A stretch of DNA of 64,000 nt from an uncultured Alphaproteobacteria bacterium (GTDB lineage: Bacteria > Pseudomonadota > Alphaproteobacteria > Rhizobiales > Rhizobiaceae): positions 165,602-229,601 of the forward strand of contig CAKMZB010000006.1 of assembly GCA_929200315.1 (NCBI GenBank), in the 5' to 3' direction. The position numbers were made by a program, and so were the translations under genes. Each line of letters begins with the position of its first letter. The first letter of the stretch is position 1. Positions 1-9,763 of this stretch are shown in pieces. Below the pieces are notes generated by a model that saw only the letters and a list, made by a program, of their open reading frames with translations, had not been told where the DNA came from and did no database searches.

Positions 1-1017
1 CCGACCTGCAAGGAATGTGGCGACGGTCGTCGCTGCTTTTATAAAGAACTTGTTCGATACAATCGTTTTTCGGCCACTTTCAGAAGCCGCCATAACTCTG
101 GCACCAGCAGCGTGACGCTTTTGCGTGTAGTGGTCAGTTTCACCTTCGGTGATAGCGTTTGCTGCAGCTACGGCGTCAGCGATGCCAAGGTTCATACCCT
201 TGCCGCCGACCGGTGAATGGCAATGGGCAGCGTCCCCGGCCAAAAGCACCCGTCCCATTTTGTAGGTTTCAGCCTGACGGATCGAGATATCAAACGAAGC
301 CGTTCGGCGGACAGTCTCAATCTCCAGTGGTTCCGGTAGAGCCGCAAGCGCATCATCGGTGGAGGAGACGACCCGCGCACGGTTGGGCTCAATTGGCAGG
401 ACCATACCGAAGACATTGCCGTCCCCCTGCACATAGATGACCGCCTGCTCCGCATCGAAAGGCTTAGCCACGTCCACATCGGCGATCGACCATTCCTCCG
501 GCAGATCGACCCCAAGGTAGTCGATTCCAAGACATTGTCGCACCGTGGAATGAACCCCATCGGCGGCTATGACCCAATCGAAATCCTCCGCAGAACCATC
601 AGCGAACTTGACCTTGGCGATGTCGTCCGTGGTGGAAATATCACGGACCGCGACGCCGTATTCAGGATGCACGCCCCTCTCCTGCAGGGCGTCACGCAGA
701 ATTTCCTCTGTCCTGTTTTGTGGCAGTGCAATCATGACATCGCTGCCCAGACCGCCCTTCGACACGTCCAGCGCCATCAACACGGATGCTCCGCGTTTGA
801 TGGTCATGCGGTTGATCATCATCCCCTCAGCGCGGATGGCGTCTCCGGCTCCCAACCGGTCAAGGGCGCGGACGGTTTCCGGCATTATGCCGACAGCGCG
901 GGAAAGGACGGAGGGCTTGTCACGCTTTTCGACAATGCGGCAGGCAATGCCGTGCGCCCTCAAGGCAAGGGCCGCCGTCAGTCCCACCGGACCAGCTCCC
1001 ACAACCAGAACTTCCAT
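1..1017 (-). CDS. FAD-dependent aromatic monooxygenase (PHBH-type), C-terminus off the window
   Basis: Class A flavoprotein monooxygenase, expected to hydroxylate an aromatic substrate using NAD(P)H and O2. The 339 visible residues run from an ATG at 1017 to the window edge with no stop. The N-terminus has the dinucleotide-binding motif VLVVGAGPVGLTAA (about residues 3-16). A middle DG motif (WVIAADGVHSTVR) and a late GD motif (VLLAGDAAHCHSPVGGKGMN) follow in the order of this family. AGGGGAG lies upstream of the start. Most relatives are about 380-550 residues, so a C-terminal part is missing here. The substrate cannot be told from the sequence. Confidence 0.85.
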   Translation of the reverse strand, partial: MEVLVVGAGPVGLTAALALRAHGIACRIVEKRDKPSVLSRAVGIMPETVRALDRLGAGDAIRAEGMMINRMTIKRGASVLMALDVSKGGLGSDVMIALPQNRTEEILRDALQERGVHPEYGVAVRDISTTDDIAKVKFADGSAEDFDWVIAADGVHSTVRQCLGIDYLGVDLPEEWSIADVDVAKPFDAEQAVIYVQGDGNVFGMVLPIEPNRARVVSSTDDALAALPEPLEIETVRRTASFDISIRQAETYKMGRVLLAGDAAHCHSPVGGKGMNLGIADAVAAANAITEGETDHYTQKRHAAGARVMAASESGRKTIVSNKFFIKAATTVATFLAGR

Positions 1018-1114
1018 TGCACCCACTCCCCTTACCACAGGCACCGCGGGCCCGGACGATCCCCGAGCCGTGATGCGTCTTTGCTATAGATCTAGAGCGC
1101 GGTGCGCGATGGGC

Positions 1115-1966
1115 CTAACCGCGCCAGTCGGCTGCCGGATAGACGCCGAGGATCTCGTCCTCCTCGCAGAAGAAGCCCATCTCCTCCAGCGCGAAGGCGA
1201 CATTTTCGTCCTGCGGGTGACCTTCAATGTCAGCATAGAAACGGGTGGCGGTGAACTGGCCGCCAATCTGGTAGCTCTCCAGCTTCGTCATGTTGACGCC
1301 GTTTGTCGCAAACCCGCCCATCACTTTGTAGAGCGCGGCCGGCACGTTGCGCACACGAAAGACGAAAGTGGTGACGGCCTTACCTGCGCCCGGGTCCGGC
1401 CATTGCTGCTCCCGCGACAGCACGATGAAGCGCGTCGTGTTGTGGTCAGCGTCCTCAACATCGCTCTTGAGAATATCGAGGCCGTAAAGCTCCGCCGCCA
1501 AATGCGGCGCGAGGGCGGCGACGTTGCGCTCCTCCATTTCCGCCACCATCCGCGCGGCCCCCGCCGTGTCCGGCGCAACAACACCGCGCCAGCCGTGCTC
1601 ACGGATAATGCCGCGGCATTGGCCCAACGCATGGATGTGGCTGTAGACCGTCTCAATCTCTTCGATTTTCACCCCCGGCCAGGCCATGAGGTGGAAATTG
1701 ATGGGCAGGAAATACTCGCCAATAATGTGCAGCCCGCTATCGGGCATCAGCGCGTGAATGTCGGCAACGCGACCGGCAAGCGTGTTCTCGATGGGGATCA
1801 TGGCAAGCTCGGCGCGCCCGTCCTTAACCGCAGCAAAAGCGTCTTCGAAGGTGGCGCAGGCGAGCGGATCCATCTTGGGAAAGGCGTTACGGCAGGCGGT
1901 GTCAGAATTGGCGCCCGCCTCCCCCTGGAAAGCAATGGCGCCCGTGCGTGTCTCATCGATTTTCAT
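1115..1966 (-). CDS. pheA: prephenate dehydratase
   Basis: Converts prephenate to phenylpyruvate in phenylalanine synthesis, in the cytoplasm. The 283-residue protein has the catalytic PDT domain first ([11 protein letters not shown] near the start, the [10 protein letters not shown] signature with its Thr-Arg-Phe near residue 190). A C-terminal ACT domain follows ([16 protein letters not shown]), which in this family binds Phe for feedback inhibition; the usual ESRP is read here as ESYQ. It has no chorismate mutase domain, as is usual in alphaproteobacteria. Its ATG overlaps the kdsB stop by 4 bases, so the two are co-transcribed and probably translationally coupled. Confidence 0.96.
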   Translation of the reverse strand: MKIDETRTGAIAFQGEAGANSDTACRNAFPKMDPLACATFEDAFAAVKDGRAELAMIPIENTLAGRVADIHALMPDSGLHIIGEYFLPINFHLMAWPGVKIEEIETVYSHIHALGQCRGIIREHGWRGVVAPDTAGAARMVAEMEERNVAALAPHLAAELYGLDILKSDVEDADHNTTRFIVLSREQQWPDPGAGKAVTTFVFRVRNVPAALYKVMGGFATNGVNMTKLESYQIGGQFTATRFYADIEGHPQDENVAFALEEMGFFCEEDEILGVYPAADWRG

Positions 1967-2700
1967 GCCAGCATCCCTCGCGCCCGTTCCAGATCTTCGG
2001 CTGTATCAACCCCCAGCGGCACGGTGTCGACAATCATTGCATCGCACCGCATCCCCGCCTCCAGCGCCCGCAATTGCTCCAGCCGCTCACGCATTTCAAG
2101 CACAGATGGGGCGAGGGAGACGAAACGCGCCAGCGCCGAGCGCCGCCAGGCATATAGGCCTATATGGTGATAAAGCGGCCCCGGACCATGGGGCGCGGTG
2201 GCGCGGGTGAAATAGAGCGCGCGCAGCCGGTCGGGACCCACTGGCGAACCAACGAGCTTGACCACATTCTCATTGTCCCGCTCCTCTTCACGCACGATCT
2301 CACAGGCAAGCGTCGACAGATCGACCTCGCGGTCGGCGAGCGGCAAAACGCTGGCGCGAATCGTCGCAGGGTCGATGGTGGGCAGGTCGCCCTGAACATT
2401 GACGATGATGTCAGCCTCACCCTGCGGGTCGATGTTGCCGAGCGCCTCAAAAATGCGGTCCGAGCCTGAAGGATGGTCGCTGCTTGTCATGGCGGTCTGG
2501 AAACCGTGATCGGCCACCGCCTCCACCACACCCGCATCATCGGTCGCCACAACAACAGGACCAAGATCAGCCTCCTGCGCGCGGCGGGCGACGTGGACGA
2601 TCATCGGCACACCAGCAATATCGGCCAACGGCTTGCCCGGCAGGCGCGTGGACGCCATGCGGGCGGGAACCAGAACAATGCTCTTGCCAATCGTCGCCAT
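1963..2700 (-). CDS. kdsB: 3-deoxy-manno-octulosonate cytidylyltransferase
   Basis: Activates Kdo as CMP-Kdo for lipid A/LPS core assembly. The N-terminal nucleotide-binding signature [15 protein letters not shown] and the [11 protein letters not shown] and [10 protein letters not shown] blocks identify it. The ATG at 2700 is chosen because a GGGG ribosome-binding site lies just upstream and the family starts shortly before the VPAR motif; an in-frame GTG at 2715 has no such site. It is 245 residues, normal for the family. It is first of a kdsB-pheA pair divergent from the cytochrome gene. Confidence 0.95.
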   Translation of the reverse strand: MATIGKSIVLVPARMASTRLPGKPLADIAGVPMIVHVARRAQEADLGPVVVATDDAGVVEAVADHGFQTAMTSSDHPSGSDRIFEALGNIDPQGEADIIVNVQGDLPTIDPATIRASVLPLADREVDLSTLACEIVREEERDNENVVKLVGSPVGPDRLRALYFTRATAPHGPGPLYHHIGLYAWRRSALARFVSLAPSVLEMRERLEQLRALEAGMRCDAMIVDTVPLGVDTAEDLERARGMLA

Positions 2701-2863
2701 GCTCAACCCCGCCACGAAGGGCCACCAAAGGCCCTGGCCACACCAAATGCTTAGATGAGGTGCCCTTATATCGGTTGCCGGAACAGGGCAAAGCCCTTAA
2801 ACGGGCGGCAGAACGATGCCGCACCGGCGGCACAAGCTATCTAGACGTGACAGGAGCCAGACC

Positions 2864-3523
2864 TTGAAATTCGATTGGAACGATCTCGCCATGGCCTTTC
2901 TGGGGGCCATCTTCGTGATTTTCGGCGTGACGCTGCTCGCAGACGGCCTGTACCACAGTGATGTGCCGGAAACGGCCGGCTATGCCATTGAAGGCGCACC
3001 GGTTGAGGCTGCTGCTGACCAAGCGCAAGAAAAAGTCATTGAGGACGCCTCCATGATGATGGCCAAGATGGATGTCTCGGAGGGCGAGAAAGTCGCCAAG
3101 AAATGCGCAGCCTGCCACAACTTTAACGAAGGCGGGGCCAATAAGGTGGGGCCGATCCTGTGGGACACGGTCAACCGCCCGATCGCTTCTGTACCCGATT
3201 TCGGATATTCCAGCGCCCTTCGCACCTATGCCGAGGGCGGCAAAGTCTGGGACTATGCCGAGCTGAATGGCTTCCTCTACAAGCCTAAGGACCACATCAA
3301 AGGCACGTCCATGGGCTTTGCCGGTCTGAAGAAGACCGAGGACCGCGCCGCGATCATGGAATATATGCGCTCGCTGTCGAACAACCCTGCCCCGTTGCCG
3401 GAGCCGGAAGACGCAGCAACACCTGCGGCTGAAGAAGCTGCCGCAGAGGACACTGCGACCATTACCGGCGCACAGCCAGCAACTGCAACGGACGAGACCG
3501 ATCAGGGCGCGACGTCGGACTAG
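2864..3523 (+). CDS. cycM: membrane-anchored cytochrome c (CycM/c552 type)
   Basis: Mono-heme class I cytochrome c held to the inner membrane by an uncleaved N-terminal helix (about residues 8-26) and facing the periplasm, where it carries electrons to terminal oxidase. Heme is bound at CAACH (residues 81-85), with Met-150 in the KGTSMGF loop as the likely sixth ligand. The C-terminal 45 residues are Ala/Glu/Thr-rich and look like a flexible tail. The start is taken as TTG at 2864 because AGGAG sits 7 bases upstream. The upstream in-frame ATG at 2816 would put an unlikely basic stretch before the anchor. It is divergent from kdsB-pheA. Confidence 0.92.
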   Translation: MKFDWNDLAMAFLGAIFVIFGVTLLADGLYHSDVPETAGYAIEGAPVEAAADQAQEKVIEDASMMMAKMDVSEGEKVAKKCAACHNFNEGGANKVGPILWDTVNRPIASVPDFGYSSALRTYAEGGKVWDYAELNGFLYKPKDHIKGTSMGFAGLKKTEDRAAIMEYMRSLSNNPAPLPEPEDAATPAAEEAAAEDTATITGAQPATATDETDQGATSD

Positions 3524-3562
3524 TCTGGCAAGGCCGGATTTGTTGGGAACGACTGGGAAATG

Positions 3563-3578
3563 CGGCGTTTTTACGCCG
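3563..3578 (+). terminator. candidate terminator hairpin after the cytochrome c gene
   Basis: Perfect 6-bp stem (CGGCGT / ACGCCG) with a TTTT loop, 40 bases past the cytochrome stop. There is no T-run after the stem, so intrinsic termination is uncertain. Confidence 0.3.
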
Positions 3579-3670
3579 TCCCCATCACGCAGCGGTAACT
3601 TGACCGGAGCGGGCTGATTGCAGACCCTTGCGGCGCTTTCCCGCCCCGGAACCCACCCTGGAACCCGCCC

Positions 3671-5539
3671 GTGAACCTTGTCGTGCTAAAACGTCTTCTC
3701 CTCGCCGCCGCTCTCCCCTTCGCAATTGCTTTTGCCGCGCCGGTTGCAATGGCCGACGATCGGGAATGGCATTCGTCTTTCTCGTTAATCGGCAAGACCA
3801 AATATGAGGGGCGTGAGTTCACCCATTACGATCATGTGAACCGGGATGCACCCAAAGGCGGAACGCTCAACCAAGCGACGCGAGGCACGTTTGATAGCTT
3901 CAACCCCTTTATTGTGAAGGGGACGCCCGCTGGTGGGCTCAATTATCAGGGCGGTCTGCTATGGGACAATTTGATGTCCAAGGCGGTGGACGAGTCGAGC
4001 GCGTCCCACCCCCTCATCGCCACCGACTTTTCCTACCCGGACGATTATTCCTCCGCCACTTACCGCCTCAATCCCGAAGCCCGATGGCATGATGGGGTGC
4101 CGATCACGGCCGATGATGTGGTCTGGACGCTGGAACAGATGCAAACCCATTCGCCACAATATTCAAAATATTTCGGCGACGTGACCGGAGCCGTGGCTGA
4201 CAACAACCACCAGGTGACCTTCACTTTTGGTCAGAAAGGCAATCGCGAACTGCCCTTCATCCTGTCCGACCTGCCGGTGCTGCCAAAACATTGGTGGACG
4301 GAGCAGGGTAAGGACCGGGACTTCACCCGCTCAAGCCTGGAGCCGCCCCTCGGCTCCGGCCCTTACCGAATTGCTGATTTTGATGCCGGGCGTTCGATCA
4401 CCTGGGAACGAGTTGAAGACTACTGGGCCGCTGACCTTCCGGTGAACAAAGGCCGCTACAATTTCGACCGCCGCGTCATCCGCTATTTCAATGATCCCAA
4501 CGCCATCTGGGAGGCATTCAAGAAAGGTGGTTTTCAGGATTTGCGAGAGGAAAACCGCGCCCAGAGATGGGCAAAGAGCTATAATTTTCCTGCCTTCCGC
4601 AAAGGTTTGGTGGTGAAGGAGGCTTTTGAGGAAGATTCCTCCTACACCATGCAGGGCTGGGTGCTGAATGCGCGGCTGGAAAAATTCAGCGATCCGCGGG
4701 TGCGCCGAGCGCTGGCTCTTGCCTTCAACTTTGAGCGCATGAACGAGACAATTTTCTTCAACCAATACACCCGCACCAAGACTTATTTCGGCGGGACGGA
4801 ACTTTCAGCCACCGGCCTGCCGGAGGGGCAGGAGCTTGCAATTTTGGAAGACTATCGTGACCGCCTGCCGGCAGAATTGTTCACGCAGGGCTATGATCTT
4901 CCCATATATGAGAGCACGCGCGACGAGCGCAAACATTTGCGTGCAGCGTTCAATCTGCTGCAAGAAGCCGGTTACGTGCGCGAGGGCACAGCGCTGATCG
5001 ACCCTGCGACAGGGGAGCAGATGACGCTGGAAATTCTCGGCAGCAATCCAGACTCCGAAAAGATTAATCTGCCCTGGCTGAACTCGCTGCGGAAACTCGG
5101 GATCAATGCGACGTTCCGCATTGTCGACACTGCTCAATTCATCGCTCGTGTGGGGAGCTTCGACTATGAAGTCGTCTCCGTGCCAACCCGCCAGAGCCAG
5201 TCTCCCGGCAATGAGCAGCGCGAATATTGGTCAAGCCAGGCTGCCGAAACGCCCGGCTCGCGCAATTATGCCGGGATCAACGATCCGGTAGTCGACGAGC
5301 TTATCGAACGGCTGATCCTTGCAAAGGACCGCCAGGAGCTGATCGCCCTCACCCGCGCTCTCGATCGTGTTCTGCTCTGGGGCCACTACGTTGTTCCGCA
5401 ATGGCACCTTTCCAGCGCGCGGATTGCCCGGTGGGACAAGTTTGATTTCAAGCGTCCGCAGCCCGGATTTATAGGCATTGATCTTGATTCCTGGTGGATC
5501 GACCCCGCCAAGGAAGCGGCTCTGGAGGCAGCGCGTTGA
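3671..5539 (+). CDS. yejA: ABC transporter substrate-binding protein, family 5 (YejA-like), first copy
   Basis: Periplasmic solute receptor of a peptide/opine-type ABC importer. The 622 residues begin with a Sec-type signal peptide (basic KR, hydrophobic core, cleavage expected after AMA near residue 29). The SBP_bac_5 fold follows, with family blocks such as LNPEARWHDGVPITADDVVWTL and a C-terminal WWIDP motif typical of the YejA subgroup. The GTG start has only a weak GGAA site. It heads the operon yejA-yejA-yejB-yejE-CDF-yejF, and its stop overlaps the TTG start of the second receptor. In E. coli the Yej system imports microcin C and peptides; the ligand here is unknown. Confidence 0.93.
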   Translation: MNLVVLKRLLLAAALPFAIAFAAPVAMADDREWHSSFSLIGKTKYEGREFTHYDHVNRDAPKGGTLNQATRGTFDSFNPFIVKGTPAGGLNYQGGLLWDNLMSKAVDESSASHPLIATDFSYPDDYSSATYRLNPEARWHDGVPITADDVVWTLEQMQTHSPQYSKYFGDVTGAVADNNHQVTFTFGQKGNRELPFILSDLPVLPKHWWTEQGKDRDFTRSSLEPPLGSGPYRIADFDAGRSITWERVEDYWAADLPVNKGRYNFDRRVIRYFNDPNAIWEAFKKGGFQDLREENRAQRWAKSYNFPAFRKGLVVKEAFEEDSSYTMQGWVLNARLEKFSDPRVRRALALAFNFERMNETIFFNQYTRTKTYFGGTELSATGLPEGQELAILEDYRDRLPAELFTQGYDLPIYESTRDERKHLRAAFNLLQEAGYVREGTALIDPATGEQMTLEILGSNPDSEKINLPWLNSLRKLGINATFRIVDTAQFIARVGSFDYEVVSVPTRQSQSPGNEQREYWSSQAAETPGSRNYAGINDPVVDELIERLILAKDRQELIALTRALDRVLLWGHYVVPQWHLSSARIARWDKFDFKRPQPGFIGIDLDSWWIDPAKEAALEAAR

Positions 5540-7413
5540 ACGATCTGACGCGGCGTGGCTTTGGGCAGCTTTCGCTCAGTGCATTCTTTCTGGGTGCGGC
5601 GGTCATCCGGCCGGACCTTTCGCTTGCCGCGGTACCATCCGGCACGCCGCTCCATGGCTTGTCAGCTTTTGGTGATTTGAAATATGCGCCGGACTTTACT
5701 CATTTTGACTATGTGAACCCGAGCGCGCCGAAGGGCGGAGTGTTGAACATCAGCGTGCCCAATTGGGCCTTCAACCAGAACCCGCAGACCTTCAACACGC
5801 TCAACACTTTCGTCCAAAAGGGCGACGCCCCGCCACGTATGGAGCTTTGCTATCCGGCGCTGATGGTGCGCGCGTTGGATGAACCTTCGGCGATCTACGG
5901 CTTGCTTGCCGAGACGGTATCACTGTCAGAAGACGGCAACATCTTCACCTTCACGCTGCGCGAAGAAGCGGTGTGGGACGATGGTTCGCCGATTACCGCG
6001 CAGGACGTTGCCTATTCGCTCAACACGTTCAAAAGCGACGGCCACGCCTCGCTCCTTCTGGCGCTTGGCGAGTTGGATGACGTCGTGGCAACTGATGAGC
6101 GCACCGTCGAATTCCGCTTTTCCGGCAATCAGAGCGCGCAGGCCATTTTGACCGCGGCGGTGATGCCGATCATCTCCAGCGAGTGGAACGAGGAGATCGG
6201 TTTCACCAACGCCGTCATGGAGCGCCCGATGACGGGTGGGCCCTACAAGCTTGGCAATGTGCAGGTGGGGCGCTCGATCACCTATGAGCGCAACGAGACT
6301 TGGTGGGGAAACGCGCTTGGCGTCGCGAAGGGCCAAAACAATTTTGGCACGATCCGCATCGACTTTTTCAGCGACCGGCAGGCCGCCTTTGAAGCCTTCA
6401 AGAAGGGCGACATCACCCACCGGCAGGAATTCACCTCAAAAGTCTGGGCGAACGATTATGATTTCCCCGCCGTGCAGGACGGACGGGTGATCAAGACAGG
6501 TTTCTCGTCTGAAAAAGTCCCGCTGATGCAGGCTTGGGCGCTGAACACGCGGCGGGAGAAGCTTGCTGATCCGCGCACGCGGGAAGCGATTGGTCTGGCG
6601 TTTGATTTTGAATGGACCAACACCAACATTTTCTACGGTCTCTACGCGCGCAGCGACAGTGTCTTTCAGAATTCGCATTATCGCGCCACGGGCACCCCGC
6701 CCGAGGCCGAGTTTGCGGTGTTGGAGCCCTATCGCGATCAGCTTTCCAAAGAGGTCTTTGGCGAGGCTCCCACATCCCCCATCTCTGACGGGTCCGGCAG
6801 CGACCGTTCGCTGTTGCGGCGCGCATCGCAGCTTTTGGCTGAGGCCGGATGGCAACGGGATGGGCGGCAACTGGTGGATGCCAACGGCGCCGCCTTTACA
6901 CTTGAATATCTCATCCGCTCGCCGGTCTTCGAGCGCTCGCTCAGCCCCTATATCAAGAACCTCAAGCTCCTTGGCATTGATGCTTCCATCCGCCTGGTGG
7001 ACCCTGCGCAATATCGCGCGCGGATCGACGGGTTTGATTTTGACGTCACCGGTTTTGCCCGCCGCTTCGGCGCGGTGCCAAGCACGGAGGTACTGGCGCA
7101 GGCCTTCTCCTCCGGCGCGCGCGATGTCGCCGGTTCCACCAACCTGTCAGGCATCGCCGACCCCGTTGTCGATGCGCTGATCGAGCAGGCGGGTAAGGCA
7201 AACAACATCGAAGACTTCACGGTCACACTGCGCGCGCTCGACAGGGTGCTGCGCCTCACGCATACCGTTGTTCACAACTGGTATTCGCCGAATCACAGGG
7301 TCGCTTATTGGGACCTTTTTGGCTTTCCGGAAGAGAAGCCGGATTATGATTTTCCGGTGGAGACGACCTGGTGGTGGGACGCGGACAAAGCCGCTGCAAT
7401 CAACCGGGCCTGA
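5536..7413 (+). CDS. yejA: ABC transporter substrate-binding protein, family 5 (YejA-like), second copy
   Basis: Second periplasmic receptor of the same importer, 625 residues and homologous to the first throughout, including the WWWD end. The start is TTG at 5536. It overlaps the upstream stop as TTGA and has GGAGG 7 bases upstream; the in-frame ATG at 5494 lies inside the upstream gene. This start gives an N-terminus MNDLTRRGFGQLSLSAFF, a clear twin-arginine (Tat) signal, unlike the Sec signal of the first copy. The two receptors may widen the ligand range of one permease. Confidence 0.92.
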   Translation: MNDLTRRGFGQLSLSAFFLGAAVIRPDLSLAAVPSGTPLHGLSAFGDLKYAPDFTHFDYVNPSAPKGGVLNISVPNWAFNQNPQTFNTLNTFVQKGDAPPRMELCYPALMVRALDEPSAIYGLLAETVSLSEDGNIFTFTLREEAVWDDGSPITAQDVAYSLNTFKSDGHASLLLALGELDDVVATDERTVEFRFSGNQSAQAILTAAVMPIISSEWNEEIGFTNAVMERPMTGGPYKLGNVQVGRSITYERNETWWGNALGVAKGQNNFGTIRIDFFSDRQAAFEAFKKGDITHRQEFTSKVWANDYDFPAVQDGRVIKTGFSSEKVPLMQAWALNTRREKLADPRTREAIGLAFDFEWTNTNIFYGLYARSDSVFQNSHYRATGTPPEAEFAVLEPYRDQLSKEVFGEAPTSPISDGSGSDRSLLRRASQLLAEAGWQRDGRQLVDANGAAFTLEYLIRSPVFERSLSPYIKNLKLLGIDASIRLVDPAQYRARIDGFDFDVTGFARRFGAVPSTEVLAQAFSSGARDVAGSTNLSGIADPVVDALIEQAGKANNIEDFTVTLRALDRVLRLTHTVVHNWYSPNHRVAYWDLFGFPEEKPDYDFPVETTWWWDADKAAAINRA

Positions 7414-7434
7414 AGAAGAGGTACGTCAGCACCG

Positions 7435-8550
7435 ATGGGAGCCTATATTCTCCGACGCCTGCTGCTGATGGTGCCGACAATTCTCGGCATCATGCTGCTA
7501 TCCTTCACCGTCATCCAGTTCGCCCCTGGCGGACCGGTGGAGCAGGTGATCGCGCAGGTCACAGGCCAGGGCGGCGGCGCGATGGACCGCGTCTCCGGGG
7601 GCGGCAGCGACTTCGGCAACGGCCAGGACACCAGCCATACTGCCACCGGCGCCACTGCATCCACTTCCAAATACCGCGGCGCACAGGGGTTGGACCCGGA
7701 ATTCATTGCCCAGCTTGAAAAGCAGTTCGGCTTCGACAAACCGGCCTATGAGCGTTTTGCGCTGCTGGTGTGGAACTATATTCGCTTCGACTTCGGCGAG
7801 AGTTATTTCCGCTCCATTTCTGTCTGGGATCTGATCCTGGAAAAAATGCCTGTGTCGATCTCGCTCGGCCTTTGGATCACGCTCATCTCCTATGGAATTT
7901 CCATTCCGCTCGGCATCAGGAAAGCAGTGTCGGACGGTTCGCGTTTTGATGTGTGGACGTCCGGTGTCATTGTCGTTGCCTATGCCGTACCGGGGTTCCT
8001 GTTCGGCATTCTGCTCATCGTCCTTTTCGCCGGCGGCTCGTTCTTTGACTGGTTCCCGCTGCGGGGTCTGACGAGTGACAATTGGGACGATCTTTCCTGG
8101 CCGATGAAGATCGTCGACTATTTCTGGCACCTCACGCTGCCGCTCATCGCGCTGACGCTCTCCGCCTTTGCAACGACGACGCTGCTGACGAAGAACTCGT
8201 TTCTTGATGAAATCCGCAAGCAATATGTCATCACCGCCCGCGCCAAGGGGCTAACGGACAAACAAGTGCTTTACCGTCACGTCTTCCGCAACGCGATGCT
8301 CATTGTGATCGCTGGCTTCCCCGGCGCCTTCATCTTCGCCTTCTTCACCGGCTCGCTGCTGATTGAGGCGATCTTCTCGCTGGATGGGCTTGGCCTTCTT
8401 GCCTACCGCTCCACGGTGGAGCGCGACTATGCGGTGGTCTTTGCAACGCTCTACATTTTCTCATTGATGGGGCTGCTGGTCTCGCTGCTCTCCGACATCA
8501 CCTACACGCTGATTGATCCGCGCATCGACTTTGACCGGAGGGACGTCTGA
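7435..8550 (+). CDS. yejB: peptide ABC transporter permease
   Basis: Inner-membrane permease, 371 residues. It has an N-terminal helix, a periplasmic stretch rich in Gly/Ser/Thr (about residues 40-85), then five core helices. The EAA loop that contacts the ATPase is visible ([24 protein letters not shown]). It fits the DppB/YejB family. It lies 21 bases after the second receptor and 1 base before yejE. The low-complexity insert between helix 1 and the conserved core is typical of YejB. Confidence 0.95.
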   Translation: MGAYILRRLLLMVPTILGIMLLSFTVIQFAPGGPVEQVIAQVTGQGGGAMDRVSGGGSDFGNGQDTSHTATGATASTSKYRGAQGLDPEFIAQLEKQFGFDKPAYERFALLVWNYIRFDFGESYFRSISVWDLILEKMPVSISLGLWITLISYGISIPLGIRKAVSDGSRFDVWTSGVIVVAYAVPGFLFGILLIVLFAGGSFFDWFPLRGLTSDNWDDLSWPMKIVDYFWHLTLPLIALTLSAFATTTLLTKNSFLDEIRKQYVITARAKGLTDKQVLYRHVFRNAMLIVIAGFPGAFIFAFFTGSLLIEAIFSLDGLGLLAYRSTVERDYAVVFATLYIFSLMGLLVSLLSDITYTLIDPRIDFDRRDV

Positions 8551-8551
8551 T

Positions 8552-9763
8552 ATGGCGCAGAATCCGCCAGATGACGTGCTGTTGGATGCCGCCGTCTCTG
8601 GCACTTTGCCGCAGACTGATGGTCCGGGCTACAATCCGCAAGACGCGGTCGCCCGCTCGCGCGGGTGGATCAATCTGTCACCGCTCAACCAGCGCCGCTG
8701 GCAGAGTTTTAAGAAGAACCGCCGTGGCTATTGGAGCCTGTGGATCTTCCTCGTCCTCTTCATCCTCTCGCTGTTTGCCGAATTGCTGGCCAATGACCGG
8801 CCGCTTCTCGTCTCCTACAAGGGTGAAATTCTCGCCCCGGTTCTGGTGGATTATCCGGAGGAGAAATTCGGTGGCTTCCTGCCGGTTAAAGATTATCGCG
8901 ACCCGCTGTACAACGAGGAGATTGAGGCCAACGGCTGGATGCTCTGGCCACCGCTTCGCTACTCTTACACCACCGTCAATGTGGACGTTCCACGCCCTGC
9001 TCCCTCCCCACCCACATGGCTGCTGGAGACCGACGAGGCCTGTCGAAAATACGAGCAGGGCGCGGCAGATCCGCTTTGCACCTGGGGCAATTACAACTGG
9101 CTCGGCACGGATGATCAGGCCCGCGATGTGCTGGCACGGGTGATCTACGGCTTTCGCATCTCCGTCCTCTTCGGCCTCGCACTGACCTTTGCTTCCGCCG
9201 TTATCGGCGTCTGGGCGGGCGCGGTGCAGGGCTATTATGGCGGCAAGATCGATCTCTTTGCGCAAAGGTTCGTGGAAATCTGGACCTCGATGCCGGAGCT
9301 CTTCATCCTCATCATCATCGCCTCGGTCCTGCCGCCGGGCTTTTGGGTGCTGCTCTTCATCATGGTCATCTTCCGATGGACCGGCTTTGTCGGGATTGTG
9401 CGGGCGGAATTCCTGCGCGCGCGCAATTTTGAATATGTGAACGCTGCCCGTGCGCTTGGCGTTGGCAACGGCACCATCATGTTCCGCCACCTTTTGCCAA
9501 ACGCCATGGTGGCAACCCTCACCTTTATGCCCTTCATCATGTCCGGTGCGATCACAGCGCTGACGTCGCTCGACTTTCTCGGCTTCGGCCTGCCGCCAGG
9601 GTCGCCGTCGCTTGGTGAATTGCTGCAACAGGCGCGCAACAACCTTCAGGCACCTTGGCTTGGCATCACGGGATTCCTCGTTCTCTCGATTATGCTCTCG
9701 CTGCTGATCTTCATTGGTGAAGCGGTGCGTGATGCCTTTGACCCGCGAAAGACTTTTGCGTGA
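8552..9763 (+). CDS. yejE: peptide ABC transporter permease
   Basis: Second permease subunit, 403 residues, DppC/YejE family. It has a cytoplasmic N-terminal tail (INLSPLNQRRWQSFKKNRRG), a first helix, a long periplasmic segment, then the core helices with the EAA loop FEYVNAARALGVGNGTIMFRH. The ATG at 8552 follows GGAGGG and lies 1 base after yejB; an in-frame ATG at 8513 would start inside yejB and is rejected. Its stop overlaps the next ATG (TGATG). Confidence 0.95.
   Translation: MAQNPPDDVLLDAAVSGTLPQTDGPGYNPQDAVARSRGWINLSPLNQRRWQSFKKNRRGYWSLWIFLVLFILSLFAELLANDRPLLVSYKGEILAPVLVDYPEEKFGGFLPVKDYRDPLYNEEIEANGWMLWPPLRYSYTTVNVDVPRPAPSPPTWLLETDEACRKYEQGAADPLCTWGNYNWLGTDDQARDVLARVIYGFRISVLFGLALTFASAVIGVWAGAVQGYYGGKIDLFAQRFVEIWTSMPELFILIIIASVLPPGFWVLLFIMVIFRWTGFVGIVRAEFLRARNFEYVNAARALGVGNGTIMFRHLLPNAMVATLTFMPFIMSGAITALTSLDFLGFGLPPGSPSLGELLQQARNNLQAPWLGITGFLVLSIMLSLLIFIGEAVRDAFDPRKTFA

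Noticed and set aside
569..2170. Long plus-strand open frame of 533 codons
   Set aside because: It lies antisense to the monooxygenase, pheA and kdsB, whose protein motifs are certain. It reads as low-complexity Arg/Ala/Ser-rich sequence, as expected for a shadow in G+C-rich DNA.
8678..9628. Minus-strand open frame of 316 codons
   Set aside because: Antisense to yejE; composition is that of reversed membrane-protein coding.
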